Below, piece after piece: positions 27,165 through 36,117 of a stretch of DNA of 64,000 nt. The first letter of the stretch is position 1. Each line of letters opens with the position of its first letter. The notes beneath the pieces are model-generated. The model was not told where the DNA came from. It did no database searches and worked only from the letters and a program-made list of their open reading frames with translations. The DNA comes from Paulinella micropora. Lineage: Eukaryota; Cercozoa; Imbricatea; Euglyphida; Paulinellidae. The stretch spans positions 238,501-302,500 of the forward strand of contig WBZZ01005947.1 in NCBI GenBank assembly GCA_019918135.1, written 5' to 3'. Made by a program: the position numbers and the translations under genes.

Positions 27165-28745
27165 ATGGTCAGGCCGGCGGGGGATAACTGCCCGGCCCTA
27201 CTCCAGTCGGCGCTCAGCGGGGGAGGTATCATCTGCCTGGGCCTCTGCTTGGCGATCGCGGTCCCTAAACGCCGGTGCTTTTCCTGGCAGGTGCGCGCTT
27301 TCCACCAGTTGGTCGCGGCCTGGCTCTGCCAGCTTGCAGGCCTGGTAGCTCTGCTTGTACTTTTTTGTTCCTGCGGATCCATGGGGGCGGAGGTCCGCAG
27401 CAGCATTCTGCTAGGGTCGGTCTCCTGTGCAGGGGTCGGTCACGCAATCGCGGTAGGCAGGCTATTGACTTTGCGTGGGCAGGAGCTGAAGGTGGCGCAA
27501 CTGGCCACCAGGCTCCCGCACGCGCCCGCCCCGCCCGCTGGCCCAGCTTGGTCCGCTTGCCGGACGGTTTGGGGTGTGCTCATGCAGTTCGATCCCGCCA
27601 GATACCACAGGGGAAATCTGGCGCTGGTTTCGCTGGCGCTGGTTCCGATCGGTATTCAGCTAGCCCGTCGAGTGGGGGCTAGGCCGGTGCCCTGCCCCGT
27701 CGCAGTCGTGGCACAGCAGGTTGTCTGGTCAATCCACGGGGGTTTGTACCTAGGTCTCTCGCAACCCCTGGGCCCCGCCCGGAGGATGGCTCCGCAGTAC
27801 GAACCGTCCGCTTGGCTGTGCACGCACACTGCGCTTTTGCTCTGTCTGGCCCTGCAGGCCTGGGAAGTGTATTGGGTGCTGGCACCGGTTGCGCTTTCCG
27901 CCACCTGCCTGGCCACGCTGGTCCCGGCGTCCAGGCGCACGCAGACTCTCGACCCGCGCGACCTGACCACCTTGGCGGGGCTGCTGCACAACCCGGAAGC
28001 CGCCTCTGTCTGTCGAGAATGGACGGCGCACAGCTACGCATACGAGCAGGCGGCCGCCTACAGGGCTGTGCTGAAAATACAAGCGATGATGCAGCACACC
28101 CCGCTGGCGCCACAAGTGCTGTCCGCCTACATCACGCTGCAGCACGATTACATCATCGATCCAGCTATATTGCAGTGCCCTGCGGAGCTGCAGGCGCTCC
28201 TGCTGGAGCCCGTCTACGCAGCCTCCCACGCTGTGGCCGCAGAATGTGAACGTGTGAAAACCAACGTGCAGCAACTCGCAGTCCATCTAAAACAAGCCCT
28301 GTCGGACGTTTTCGGGGGCGAGGCGCCCAACAGCTTTGTTCTGCTGCTTGGCAGTACGCTGCGCCAGGTTTGGCTCCACCCGGACGTGCCCTGGAGCTTG
28401 TTTGAAGAGCTGGGCCCGTCCTTGGGCCACGACGCCCAAAACACTGACCAGGCCCTAACACACCTGCGGGACGGGCCAGAATATTATACCAGCCACCACG
28501 AATATGCGCGCAACCTCCTCAGACGATACGTGCTCTGCGTCGCGCCCTGGACTGAGCCGGCCTCGAGTCGGGGCCTAGCCGAGGGCCCGACCGAGCAAGG
28601 ACCCCCGCTGCTCCCCGCCACCGTCTCCAGCCTGCAAATAGCTGGCGAGAGGCTGGCGGTGACTCCGTTATCTGAAATACGTCGCGTAGAGAGACTGGTG
28701 TACGGAGAGAATGATTGCGAAATGGGCCAGCTCTCTGCCGGCTAG
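27165..28745 (+). CDS. Seven-helix membrane protein with possible C-terminal RGS domain, 526 residues
   Basis: Intact frame; the ATG at 27165 (MVRPAGDNCPALL) is preferred over upstream non-ATG codons. Seven hydrophobic segments are visible at about residues 16-33, 47-68, 79-98, 150-167, 178-197, 215-232 and 235-254. A cytosolic region of ~270 residues follows. Residues ~268-370 resemble an RGS domain: LLHNPEAASVCREW, then a helix with YEQAAAYRAVLKIQ, then Y-ITLQHDYIIDPAIL and a long helix. This parallels the 'L.d......F', 'EN..F......', 'i...fi......in' layout. RGS proteins speed up GTP hydrolysis by G-alpha subunits, and 7TM-RGS fusions are known in plants and protists. The RGS match is by eye and weak; another helical domain is possible. 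The far C-terminus is helical and then disordered. Confidence 0.5.
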   Translation: MVRPAGDNCPALLQSALSGGGIICLGLCLAIAVPKRRCFSWQVRAFHQLVAAWLCQLAGLVALLVLFCSCGSMGAEVRSSILLGSVSCAGVGHAIAVGRLLTLRGQELKVAQLATRLPHAPAPPAGPAWSACRTVWGVLMQFDPARYHRGNLALVSLALVPIGIQLARRVGARPVPCPVAVVAQQVVWSIHGGLYLGLSQPLGPARRMAPQYEPSAWLCTHTALLLCLALQAWEVYWVLAPVALSATCLATLVPASRRTQTLDPRDLTTLAGLLHNPEAASVCREWTAHSYAYEQAAAYRAVLKIQAMMQHTPLAPQVLSAYITLQHDYIIDPAILQCPAELQALLLEPVYAASHAVAAECERVKTNVQQLAVHLKQALSDVFGGEAPNSFVLLLGSTLRQVWLHPDVPWSLFEELGPSLGHDAQNTDQALTHLRDGPEYYTSHHEYARNLLRRYVLCVAPWTEPASSRGLAEGPTEQGPPLLPATVSSLQIAGERLAVTPLSEIRRVERLVYGENDCEMGQLSAG

Positions 28746-29230
28746 TAAGGGTTGGGCTTATTATTAATAGCAAGATGAAGCACAAAGACAACACAAGCCA
28801 CAAAAGTACAAAAATTCTTTATAAAAAACTTACCATTGTCGCGGTTGGGCCCCCTCCCCTATAAAAAGAAAAAGAAAAAAAACCCTAGTGTGTTTGTCAA
28901 TGGCGGTACCCTGCCAGGGCTGTCTCGGGCTTTATCCTCTTGGGGCCCGCCCGCTGGCGCAGCATGTAGGGGGGAGGGGAGGCTAGGGGGGCCTTGCCTG
29001 TACTTGGTCACAAAATGAGTACGTTGATTTGTGGCTTTAGAGGGGGGGGGGGGGGCGCCCCCCCCCTCCCTTCTTTTTTCCCTTCCCCGCTGAGCCCCCT
29101 GAGCCCGGGGGGCTCAAAAAACAGGGGAAGGGCAAAGGGAGGGGGAGAGCGCAGAAGCTACAAAAAAAATACATGAAACGTCTCAACTAAGCCCCCCCAA
29201 TGCCAGGCGCCCCCCCCCCCCCTTACCTCT
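28746..29230. other. Gene-free low-complexity stretch
   Basis: Contains TATAAAAA-like A/T runs at 28820-28890, G12/C8 runs at 29041-29068, an inverted GGGGCTCA/TGAGCCCC pair near 29090-29115 and a C12 run at 29209-29221. I see no gene. Confidence 0.6.
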
Positions 29231-29870
29231 TGTCGAGACTCCGGCTGAACGAGTACATTTCTTTTTGGTACTTTCTTGATAGCGCTTTTAGCGAAGGCGG
29301 CTTGGCGGTCTGTGCATGTGATATAGCTGAAAAGGGTAGCGTTTCAAGGCTTTTCTGGCAATACTGCCTTTTTCGGCCATATCATTCCAAGCGCACACAT
29401 ACGCAAATTTGGCGACAAATTTTGTGCAAAAAAAGAAGAGAGAAAGAGAAAAGTCCTGTTTGAAAAAAAAGGAGAGGGGGAACGGAGGGAAGAGGGGAGA
29501 GGGAAGAAAGAGGGGAGAGGGAGGCGAGAGAGGGGCGCCCCCGTTCTCTTCCCCTTCCCCCTTTTTTCCCCCGCCCCCCCTTTCCCCTTCTCTTCCCTCC
29601 CCCCTTATTCCCCCGCCACCCCCCCCCTTTTTCTCCCCCTTCCCCTTCTCTCCCCCCTTCCCCTTCTCTCCCCCCTCCCCCTTATCTTCCCGCTCCCTCC
29701 ACAGGGGGAGGGAGTGCGCAAGACTTGTCATTTGCGCGACAAAAAACTTTTGGCGCGCGTTTTTTTCCGCGGGAAACCCCGGAAAATACGCACACATGCA
29801 CATTTGGAGACAAATTCCACGCAAGAAAGAAGAGAGAGAGAGAGAGGGGGGAGGGGGAGAGGAGGGAGGG
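29230..29870 (-). repeat. Inverted copy of the 2.0-2.8 kb repeat block (copy d)
   Basis: Positions ~29235-29430 are the reverse complement of both 1-130 and 1961-2116, including the hairpin (29330-29370) and the GCGAAGGCGGCTT core. Positions ~29700-29790 are the reverse complement of ~2444-2531, around GTGCGCAAGACTTGTCA. The stretch between them is pure pyrimidine-rich low complexity. The pair at 2.0-2.8 kb and 29.3-29.9 kb thus encloses about 26 kb as an inverted repeat. Long open frames on both strands here are products of low complexity. Confidence 0.8.
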
Positions 29871-30210
29871 GCAAGGGGGGAAACGGGGGGGAAGAGAAGG
29901 GAAAACGGGGGAGGGGGGCGCCCCTCCCCCTCCCCACTTCTCCTCTCCTCCCCCTCCACATCTTTCCCCTCCCCTCCCCCTTTTCCCCGCCCGTGCTTTT
30001 CCTCCCTCCCTCCCGCTGCGTGTTGCGGGCGGGAGTGGGGGGATATCCCTCCCCTCCTCGTGTTGGCATAGATCGCTGTCCCCTCCCCCGAGAGGCATCG
30101 GCAGCGAGGGAGGGGGGGGAGAGGGCAAGACCACACCCCAGGAATGGCTTGTTTGGCAAAAGTAGTATTCACAGCTAGTGTGCGACTCCGGTTGCCAGAA
30201 GTGAATGAAT
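29870..30210. repeat. Low-complexity stretch with GCGTGTTGCGGGC hairpin motif
   Basis: Purine- then pyrimidine-rich runs, followed by CCCGCTGCGTGTTGCGGGCG at 30013-30032, which folds as CCCGC/GCGGG around an 8-base loop, and by GGATATCC at 30041. The same pair recurs at ~31315-31383, 33648-33714 and 35879-35922. No gene seen. Confidence 0.6.
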
Positions 30211-30264
30211 CATGGCCTAGTGTCTCGTGCATATTTCAACAAAAAAAAAATGTAATAATTGTAT

Positions 30265-30272
30265 TTAATTAA
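30265..30272. terminator. TTAATTAA palindrome
   Basis: Overlaps the stop-side end of the minus-strand fragment at 30269; could serve as its ATTAAA signal. Confidence 0.3.
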
Positions 30273-30634
30273 AAAAAAAGATTGGGCAAGGTACTGAAAC
30301 ATTGAACATAAATAAAACTGCCGGCCGGAATGCGCTCTGTAATTTCTAGCACGAGCACAGCCTCGCCGTCCACGTCGCAGATGATGCGCCGGGCGTTGCT
30401 TCGTGAGTCCGCAGGGGGCTCGCCCCGCGCACCAGCCGCCGACGCGCAGCGCCTCCATGACCACACGCACAAAACCAGTTTTTCGTCAGCGCTCCTGGAG
30501 CAGGGTTTGGTTGCTGCACACCCCATGCACGCGTGGGGACTGCGCATGCGCGCCGTCTTGTATCTGATGGAGCCCGCAAACCTACTAACGTCGCTTGGTT
30601 CGAGCTGGAACGCGGGGCTGTGCAGGTCCAGCAA
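30269..30634 (-). pseudogene. Remnant resembling MYND/SET-type sequence
   Basis: A minus-strand frame without an ATG start (an in-frame stop lies just upstream) encodes ~120 residues. HACMGCAATKPCSR followed by LVLC resembles the start of a MYND zinc finger. SRSNARRIICDVDG and ERIPAGSFIYV resemble the 'N.r........dI.aGe.i' end of a SET domain. The catalytic SET core is absent. The match is weak and by eye; the stretch is probably decayed. The plus strand is also open but less protein-like. Confidence 0.25.
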
Positions 30635-30794
30635 TTAGGCGCTCAGGGCCGGGGTCTGGCGCAACCGCCAGCTGGGCGCTGGCAACCACTTGCTGGCCGG
30701 GGGTGTGTGGCTGCACATACACACACCCCAACACACACATGTGCTGAGTGAATGTGTGCAGGCACAAGGGCCTATTGGTGCATGTCCGGCCTAT

Positions 30795-31132
30795 ATGGTG
30801 CCAGGTGCAGCACTGGCGGATGTGGACATGAACATCTGCGATTCAGCCACGTATGATAAGAACGCTTTTATTCATAATATAGGCACGCTGATACTTTCTG
30901 TTCGTGTGCCTGTACGGTGTATTTGTCGTGGGCAATGCATACTGACACAGGGTCGCACAGAGTTTACTTTATCTGCCATTCCAAATACAGCAATTGCGCG
31001 CTTAGCAATGGCAACTGTACACACAAGAAGTGCCACCAGTCCGACTGCGCGTCAAGGTTAGCGAACCAGCCTAGCGCGGCACAAGCTGCGCGGCCTCACA
31101 CACCCCGGGTCGGCACACGGGCGCACGTATAG
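30795..31132 (+). CDS. Small Cys/His-rich protein, one frameshift
   Basis: Starts at the ATG at 30795 (MVPGAALADVDMNIC). Near 30935 the protein-like text changes frame and ends at TAG 31130-31132, ~112 residues. The second half is rich in Cys and His: CICRGQC, then FICHSKYSNCALSNGN, then CTHKKCHQSDC. This could make two zinc sites of the 'CxCxxxC ... C ... C ... HxxC ... C' type. No named family was recognised. AATAAA at 31135 directly follows the stop, supporting a real 3' end. Upstream (30640-30790) has CA-rich repeats. Confidence 0.45.
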
Positions 31133-31134
31133 AC

Positions 31135-31140
31135 AATAAA
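31135..31140 (+). terminator. AATAAA polyadenylation signal
   Basis: AATAAA three bases after the stop of the Cys-rich gene. Confidence 0.5.
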
Positions 31141-31269
31141 ACATGTATTGCAGGCAATGTCCAGGGCGCGTGTTATGCGCCAGCGCGCATAGCTAGCACG
31201 CCAATCCATGATACCGGCTGCTGGACGACGCGAGCTCTGGGTACCCGTTGGGTATGATGTTCCCCTCCC

Positions 31270-31762
31270 TCAGGGTGAGAAGGGGTGCAACTGTGCACTT
31301 GCGAGGGGGGGGGGGGATATTTCCCCCTCCCCCTTGCCTCTCCCTTTCTTTCTCTTCCTCCCGATGTGTGTTGCGGGCGGGGGAGGGGGGAAGGGAGAGG
31401 GAGCAAACAAGAAAAAAATTTACCTTTGTGCTGAACTCGGTGAATTTCGCATGACCACGCGCTAGCGTACTTTTTGTCAACAAACGGACTGGCCGGCCCG
31501 CACAATGGAAGAATGGCACCGGGGGGGGGGGGGGGGTTGGTGCACTCGACATTTCAGCCGACACTCGCTCCATCCGCTCCCCTCTTACCCTCCTCCCCCT
31601 CCCCCCGCCCGTTCAAACTCACTCGTCGGGCCGGGGGGGGGGAGGGAGGGAGAGAATAGCTATCCCCCCCCCCCCCCGAGGGGAGGTAACTCCCCTCCCT
31701 CCCCCCTCCCCGAAGTTGTTGTCAGGAAAGGAGGGGGGGGGGGGGACGAGAAGGAAATAATA
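31270..31762 (+). repeat. Upstream repeat of the HNH gene (array unit 1)
   Basis: Matches 33600-34080, upstream of the paralogous gene. Shared landmarks in order are G-run/GATAT, GTGTTGCGGGCGGG (31370), GGTGAATTTCGC (31439), TACTTTTTGT (31468), GGCCGG (31490), CACTCGTCGGGC (31620) and another G/C-run block. The two copies are diverged, mostly in homopolymer length. It probably holds the promoter of a duplicated gene unit. Confidence 0.7.
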
Positions 31763-31818
31763 CCCCTGGTAGTGCGCCGCGTACACGCTTGCACAAACAT
31801 ACAAATTGTAAACTCCGC
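31763..31818 (+). promoter_or_regulatory. Conserved leader directly before HNH gene ATG
   Basis: CAAATTGTAAACTCCGC directly precedes the ATG at 31819 and is identical to the 17 bases before the ATG at 34135. The similarity continues upstream through GTGCGC and a TACACAC stretch. Shared proximal promoter or 5' untranslated region. Confidence 0.55.
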
Positions 31819-33375
31819 ATGAGCGCGCAGCAAGCCATGATTCTTACGGAGCATGCCACGGGTTCGGTGGCCGAAGCACAAGTTAGCGACCCGGCAGATG
31901 TGGTGCAAGAGAATAAGATTCTCATGGGGCTCACCAAAGAAGAACTGTCTACTATAAGACAAGCACCCGGAAATTTATATTCCATTACCGATGCAATTTC
32001 GGTTTTCATCGGTTGTAGCGACTCCAGTGCACGGAGCAAGTGGTCGCGAGAGAAAAAAAAGAATGAGCATCTCTGCATCAAGTATTTTACTTTTTTACAA
32101 AGGACTGGCGAAGCCGAGGAAACAGTCGAGGGTGAATCGCGCTCGACCCCGTGTCTTCAGTTGCAAGACGTATTAGCCATACTCAGCTCGTTTAAAAGAA
32201 ACAAACGATCGCGTGACCTGAACAAGGAAATATCCAACCTGGCACATCGCGCCGTGTTGGGGTGTGCAGCACTGGAATCGGCGTTGCCGCTGCGCCGACA
32301 GGTATGGGAGTCTGGGAACTACATGGAACAATTGATGCCTAAGCGCAAGGAATTACTAGCATCCGATTCGTCGACCGAGCTCCCTGCCAAGCGAGCCAAG
32401 CTGCTTCCGGCACCGGAACCAAACCCCGAAGCCACGCCAGTGCAAACAGAGTCAACAGCATCTGGGCCCCAAAACGTGTCATTGCATGCACCAAAATCAA
32501 TAGCTACCTACACGAAAGAGATAGACAAACAACAAACCCTGGGGATTTCGGGGACGCCTCAGCCAGGCATAAGTCTGCAGGCACACGTGCACGCACAGCC
32601 CGCCGAGTCGGTGCCGGATGCATCGATTGTACCCCAGCTCCCTATGTCTGAGGCGTGCCAGCCCCAAGCAGTCCAGGCCTCCGCACAACCTGCAGCCAAG
32701 CCAGACGCAAGCAAGGCAGTCGCAGCAACGTGCAAGCAATCAGTTGCAAGCACTCCGGAGGAGCATGCGGCACCCAAGCGCCGCAGAGCAGAAGATATGG
32801 AAAGCACACCCAAGCGCCACAAGATGGATGCGGTCGTACCTAAGCAAGCGATACAAGGGGACGGTGCGGAACAAGACGTGATGCAGGCCCACGGGATAAG
32901 CAAACATGACCTGCACAGCTGGGAAGCAGATGACATTTCGAACCCACAAGGCAAACGCGTCCTCCGGGCGATCATGAGCAAGATGAAATCGCTGTACAAA
33001 AAGTCGGAGATTGGCGTTCCCCCGCTTTACCTTGGTTTTGTAAAGCCTCTCACTAATACCAAACACTTCATGTCACGAGATCGTGTGCGCCAGTGGGTGA
33101 AGAAAAACAAGAAGAATCTCTTGCTGCGCGATTATCTTGATGCCAAGGGCCGACGGAAATTGGCGTGGCACATTGACCACATCATCCCTGCCTCGGTCGG
33201 TGGGCTAGACCACCCCCGCAACTATGCCATCATGCCTGCTGTGTTTAATTCGGAATTTTCTGGGTGGTGGACTGCGTGCAAGGCGCAATACATTTCGCTC
33301 GCGGCGCGCACGCCATGCGTTGCTGTTTGCGCAGTACGTGCGCAAGAAAGTACTCAACAAGATGGATTTGGATGA
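31819..33375 (+). CDS. KilA/Bro-like N-terminal domain fused to HNH endonuclease, 518 residues
   Basis: Intact frame, ATG at 31819 (MSAQQAMILTEHA), TGA at 33373-33375. Residues ~30-165 form a domain with YSITDAISVFIG, SARSKWSREK, KYFTF, TPCLQLQDVLAILSS and LAHRAVLGCAALESAL. This 'TP...d...i...lp....a...r......v..Gd..L' plan recalls DNA-binding-like domains of algal giant-virus and polinton-like-virus proteins, related in style to Bro-N/KilA-N. A long Ala/Gln/Pro-rich linker with basic clusters (PKRRRAED) follows. The C-terminal ~70 residues hold an HNH nuclease: WHIDHIIPASVGG then NYAIMP, with the His-Asp-His metal/catalytic core. HNH proteins of this sort act as homing or host-DNA nucleases. 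It is paralogous at the N-terminus to the gene at 34135. Confidence 0.75.
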   Translation: MSAQQAMILTEHATGSVAEAQVSDPADVVQENKILMGLTKEELSTIRQAPGNLYSITDAISVFIGCSDSSARSKWSREKKKNEHLCIKYFTFLQRTGEAEETVEGESRSTPCLQLQDVLAILSSFKRNKRSRDLNKEISNLAHRAVLGCAALESALPLRRQVWESGNYMEQLMPKRKELLASDSSTELPAKRAKLLPAPEPNPEATPVQTESTASGPQNVSLHAPKSIATYTKEIDKQQTLGISGTPQPGISLQAHVHAQPAESVPDASIVPQLPMSEACQPQAVQASAQPAAKPDASKAVAATCKQSVASTPEEHAAPKRRRAEDMESTPKRHKMDAVVPKQAIQGDGAEQDVMQAHGISKHDLHSWEADDISNPQGKRVLRAIMSKMKSLYKKSEIGVPPLYLGFVKPLTNTKHFMSRDRVRQWVKKNKKNLLLRDYLDAKGRRKLAWHIDHIIPASVGGLDHPRNYAIMPAVFNSEFSGWWTACKAQYISLAARTPCVAVCAVRAQESTQQDGFG

Positions 33376-33495
33376 CCTCGACATGTGGTGAAGAAAAAAA
33401 TGCATTGGCTGCGCTAGGGATTCTTTTTGTATTCCCATGTTGCGGTTCTGTTGCTGATCTTAGCAACAAGAGAAATTCTTGCTGTAAGTTTTTTT

Positions 33496-33501
33496 ATTAA
33501 A
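33496..33501 (+). terminator. ATTAAA polyadenylation signal
   Basis: ATTAAA about 120 bases after the HNH gene stop. Another TTAATTAA lies at 33558, inside a 40-base segment (CTCGAGCTTGGTTATTAA) that also recurs at 35752 after the paralogous gene. Confidence 0.45.
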
Positions 33502-33599
33502 GCCTTCTGTCTTCCCCCCCTTTTTTTATCTCGCCCGCCCGCGCTCGAGCTTGGTTATTAATTAAAAATCCAATTATAGACATTGAGTGTAGTGGTACA

Positions 33600-34082
33600 G
33601 AGTTAACAAGGGGGAGGGGTTGATTCGCAAGAGCTGAGGTGGGGGGGGGATATCCCCCCCCCCCTCCCTGCCCGTGCTTTTCCCCCCTCCCTCTCACTGT
33701 GTGTTGCGGGCGGGGGGGGGGGGGGGAAGAGGGGGGAGAGGGGAGAGAGGGCGACCAAGCAAATTTTTTTTGTGATCGGACCCGGTGAATTTCGCGCGAC
33801 CGCGCACGGACCGTACTTTTTGTTGACAACTGGACAGGCCGGCCCCGCACGCAGCAAAAGTGGCACCGGGTGTGGTTGTGCACAAAAAACATTTCCAGCA
33901 GGCGATCGCTCTATCCGCCCCCCGCCGCGTTCAACTCACTCGTCGGGCGGGGGGGGGAGAGAGAGAATAGCTTCCCCCCCCCTCCCTCCCCCGCCCGTGC
34001 TTTGCCTCCCTCCCTCCCGATGCGTGTAGCGAACGGGGGGGGGGGGGGGGAGCGAGGGGGAGGGGAGATAAGGAAATAAATA
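33600..34082 (+). repeat. Upstream repeat (array unit 2)
   Basis: Diverged copy of 31270-31762, with GGATATCC at 33648, GTGTTGCGGGCGGG at 33701, GGTGAATTTCGC at 33786, TACTTTTTGT at 33814, GGCCGG at 33838 and CACTCGTCGGGC at 33937. A further GCGTGTAGCG motif lies at 34022. Confidence 0.7.
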
Positions 34083-34134
34083 CCACTTGTGGTGCGCTGT
34101 ATACACACACAAATATACAAATTGTAAACTCCGC
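34083..34134 (+). promoter_or_regulatory. Conserved leader directly before ATG 34135
   Basis: Same leader as at 31763-31818, including an identical 17 bases before the ATG (CAAATTGTAAACTCCGC). Confidence 0.55.
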
Positions 34135-35735
34135 ATGAGCGCGCAGCAAGCCATGGCTCTTGTCTCCAGCCAAGTGGCACAGGGGCCACTTGTCTCTGGC
34201 CAAGTGGCTCCGGTAGCCAGTCGGAGTGGTGGCACCCGAGACCTCAATGATGCCATTCTAGAAAGTAAACTGCTCATGGGCATAAAAAGTGATGGATTAC
34301 GCTCTGTGAGGCAAACCATCGATCATCAATATTCCATTATTGACGCTATCAGTGTTATTACGGGTGGGAAGAAAAAGCGGCGCGCAACAGATGGTTGCAA
34401 GTAAGAAATAAAATTCGTCTGGGAAACACAGACGAATTTCAAATTCCCGTGAAATTTTACGCATTTCCGTATTGGACAGCGCGGGCCGGTCCGTCTACTC
34501 AGGCGCCCCCACGCGAAGTGCGGGAACGAGATTCCAGAGCGGTGCCTTGCGTTCGATTTCAACATTTGCTGGTCGTGTTGAGCCATATCAATCACCCTAT
34601 TTGCAAACAAATTGCAACAGAAATGGCAAACCTGTCAACCCGCGCGACCACTGGGGACGAGGCTCTGGAAGCAGCATTGGCGTTGCGCCGCGCGGAGCTC
34701 CCGCAAGAAGATAGAGACGCCATGCGAGCTGGGCTGCTGTGTAGCAATTCTAGCAAAGTTTCAAGCGCTGTCGTGCCCACGGAAGAGTGCGTGGCACTGC
34801 AAGCCAAGCTGATTTCCCAGCTTGAAAAATTACTAGAATCCAAGGATTGCCAGATTGCAGACAAGAAGCAAATTATATCGGCACAACAGCAAATCATCTC
34901 CGAGCAGGCAGGCCGTCTGGCGCAGTGTCAGGTCATCCTGGCTCAGGAAGTGCGCATTGCGCGACTCGAGGAGCAGAACGAGTCGTGCAAGCGTCGACGA
35001 CTGTTGCTGGCGGCCTCTCCTGCGCCTGGCGCGGCCCCCGAGGGCGCGCAGTACCCCCCTGGCTCTACGCGCAAAGGTGATGCAGCCTTTCCGTTCCTAA
35101 TGGTGGAGCACGCGCGTGTCTTGGGCGAGAAGCTCGCGCGGTCACTGACCAACCACGCCAAGCAGGTGCGAGACGAGTATATACGCAAGCATGCCCCAGC
35201 ACCCGACGCGGAGAGCGGGGAAGTAGACGAGGAGGCAGCAGCCCTCGTGGTGTCCCAAGCCAACCAGGAGGCCCTTGAGGCCCTGCGCAAATCGGCACGC
35301 CAAGTCCTACGCCTGGATGACGATGCACGGCTCAAGGCGCTGTTTTCTACTGTGAACGGATCTCGAGTCCACAGTTCAGTAAGTAAGGTAATCTGCCAAC
35401 GTCTGCCCGCCAACACCTTTAATTCCACCCAGCTTCCGCTAGGGCACTTGTTTATCTACCTCGTGGCCAAGAACCGCTGGGCGTTGGGCGACGAGTTGGA
35501 TCGCGAATCGGAGCTGGAGGCAACCTTGGCGCAAGATGTGCTAGGGGCAGACATGTATCTGTACACGCTCAACGAGCCGAGCGGCTTGGTGCGCCCTGGT
35601 ACGACAGAATACGACGAGAGGCGTGCAGCGCTAGCCAAGGCCCGCCATGGAGATTCAGATGCGCTGGCCTACTTTGAGGGGCTCGGGATTCCTGGCAAGT
35701 ACCTGCGGGTCGAGTTGCAAGTTTGTGAGGCCTAG
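34135..35735 (+). CDS. KilA/Bro-like N-terminal domain with coiled coil and unknown C-terminal domain, one frameshift
   Basis: ATG at 34135 (MSAQQAMALVSSQ), TAG at 35733-35735, about 533 residues. A one-base shift lies in the A-run at about 34370. Across it the paralogous pattern of the HNH gene is restored: YSIIDAISV, then AARNRWLQVRNK, KFYAFPY, VRFQHLLVVLS and EAALALRR. Residues ~220-285 form a coiled coil (LISQLEKLLESKDCQIADKK and following). The C-terminal ~200 residues hold no HNH motif. They look alpha/beta (HLFIYLVAKNRWAL, DMYLYTLNEPSG) and match no family I know. The gene thus shares promoter and N-terminus with its neighbour but has a different effector-like tail. Confidence 0.65.
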
Positions 35736-35739
35736 CTTT

Positions 35740-35960
35740 TTCCGTCCGCCCGCGCTCGAGCTTGGTTATTAATTAAAAATCACACGTTATAGACAAAAGT
35801 GTACCAGCAGAGTTTACGAGGGGGGGGGGGGATACACCCCCCCCCCCCCCTTCGCGCCCGTGCTATTCCTCCCTCCCTCCCGCTGCGTGTTGCGGGCGGG
35901 GGGGGGGGGGGGGTGGATATCCCCCCTCCCCTGCCCTCTGGGAGAGGGAAAAAAACAAAG
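35740..35960 (+). repeat. Partial third copy of the array upstream repeat
   Basis: After the stop at 35735 the segment CGCTCGAGCTTGGTTATTAA (35752) repeats 33541-33560, followed by a related TACCAGCAGAGTT stretch, G/C runs, CCCGCTGCGTGTTGCGGGCG (35879) and GGATATCC (35915). It then diverges. It precedes the FkbM-TIR gene at 36118. Confidence 0.65.
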
Positions 35961-36046
35961 CGGAAGGGAACGGGACAGAGAAAGAAGGGGGGGGGGGAGG
36001 GGGCTGTGTCTTTCACTCTGTGTGTATGGAGGATAGTTTTAAAAAA

Positions 36047-36068
36047 GCTCTTGTTCTTTTCCTTGCAG
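36047..36068 (+). other. Possible 3' splice site before the FkbM-TIR gene
   Basis: A pyrimidine tract (CTCTTGTTCTTTTCCTTGCAG) ends in CAG 50 bases before the ATG at 36118. It resembles a spliceosomal 3' splice site. No convincing upstream exon was identified, so this may be chance. Confidence 0.25.
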
Positions 36069-36117
36069 CAGGAAGAGCGACATCGCTAAGAAGAGGAAAG
36101 TTCAACCCCGTGCAGCA

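Noticed and set aside
29288-30232. 314-codon minus-strand frame and several plus-strand frames in the same stretch
   Set aside because: They consist of Pro/Ser/Glu/Gly runs from purine/pyrimidine tracts and cross a dispersed repeat; no protein-like segment.
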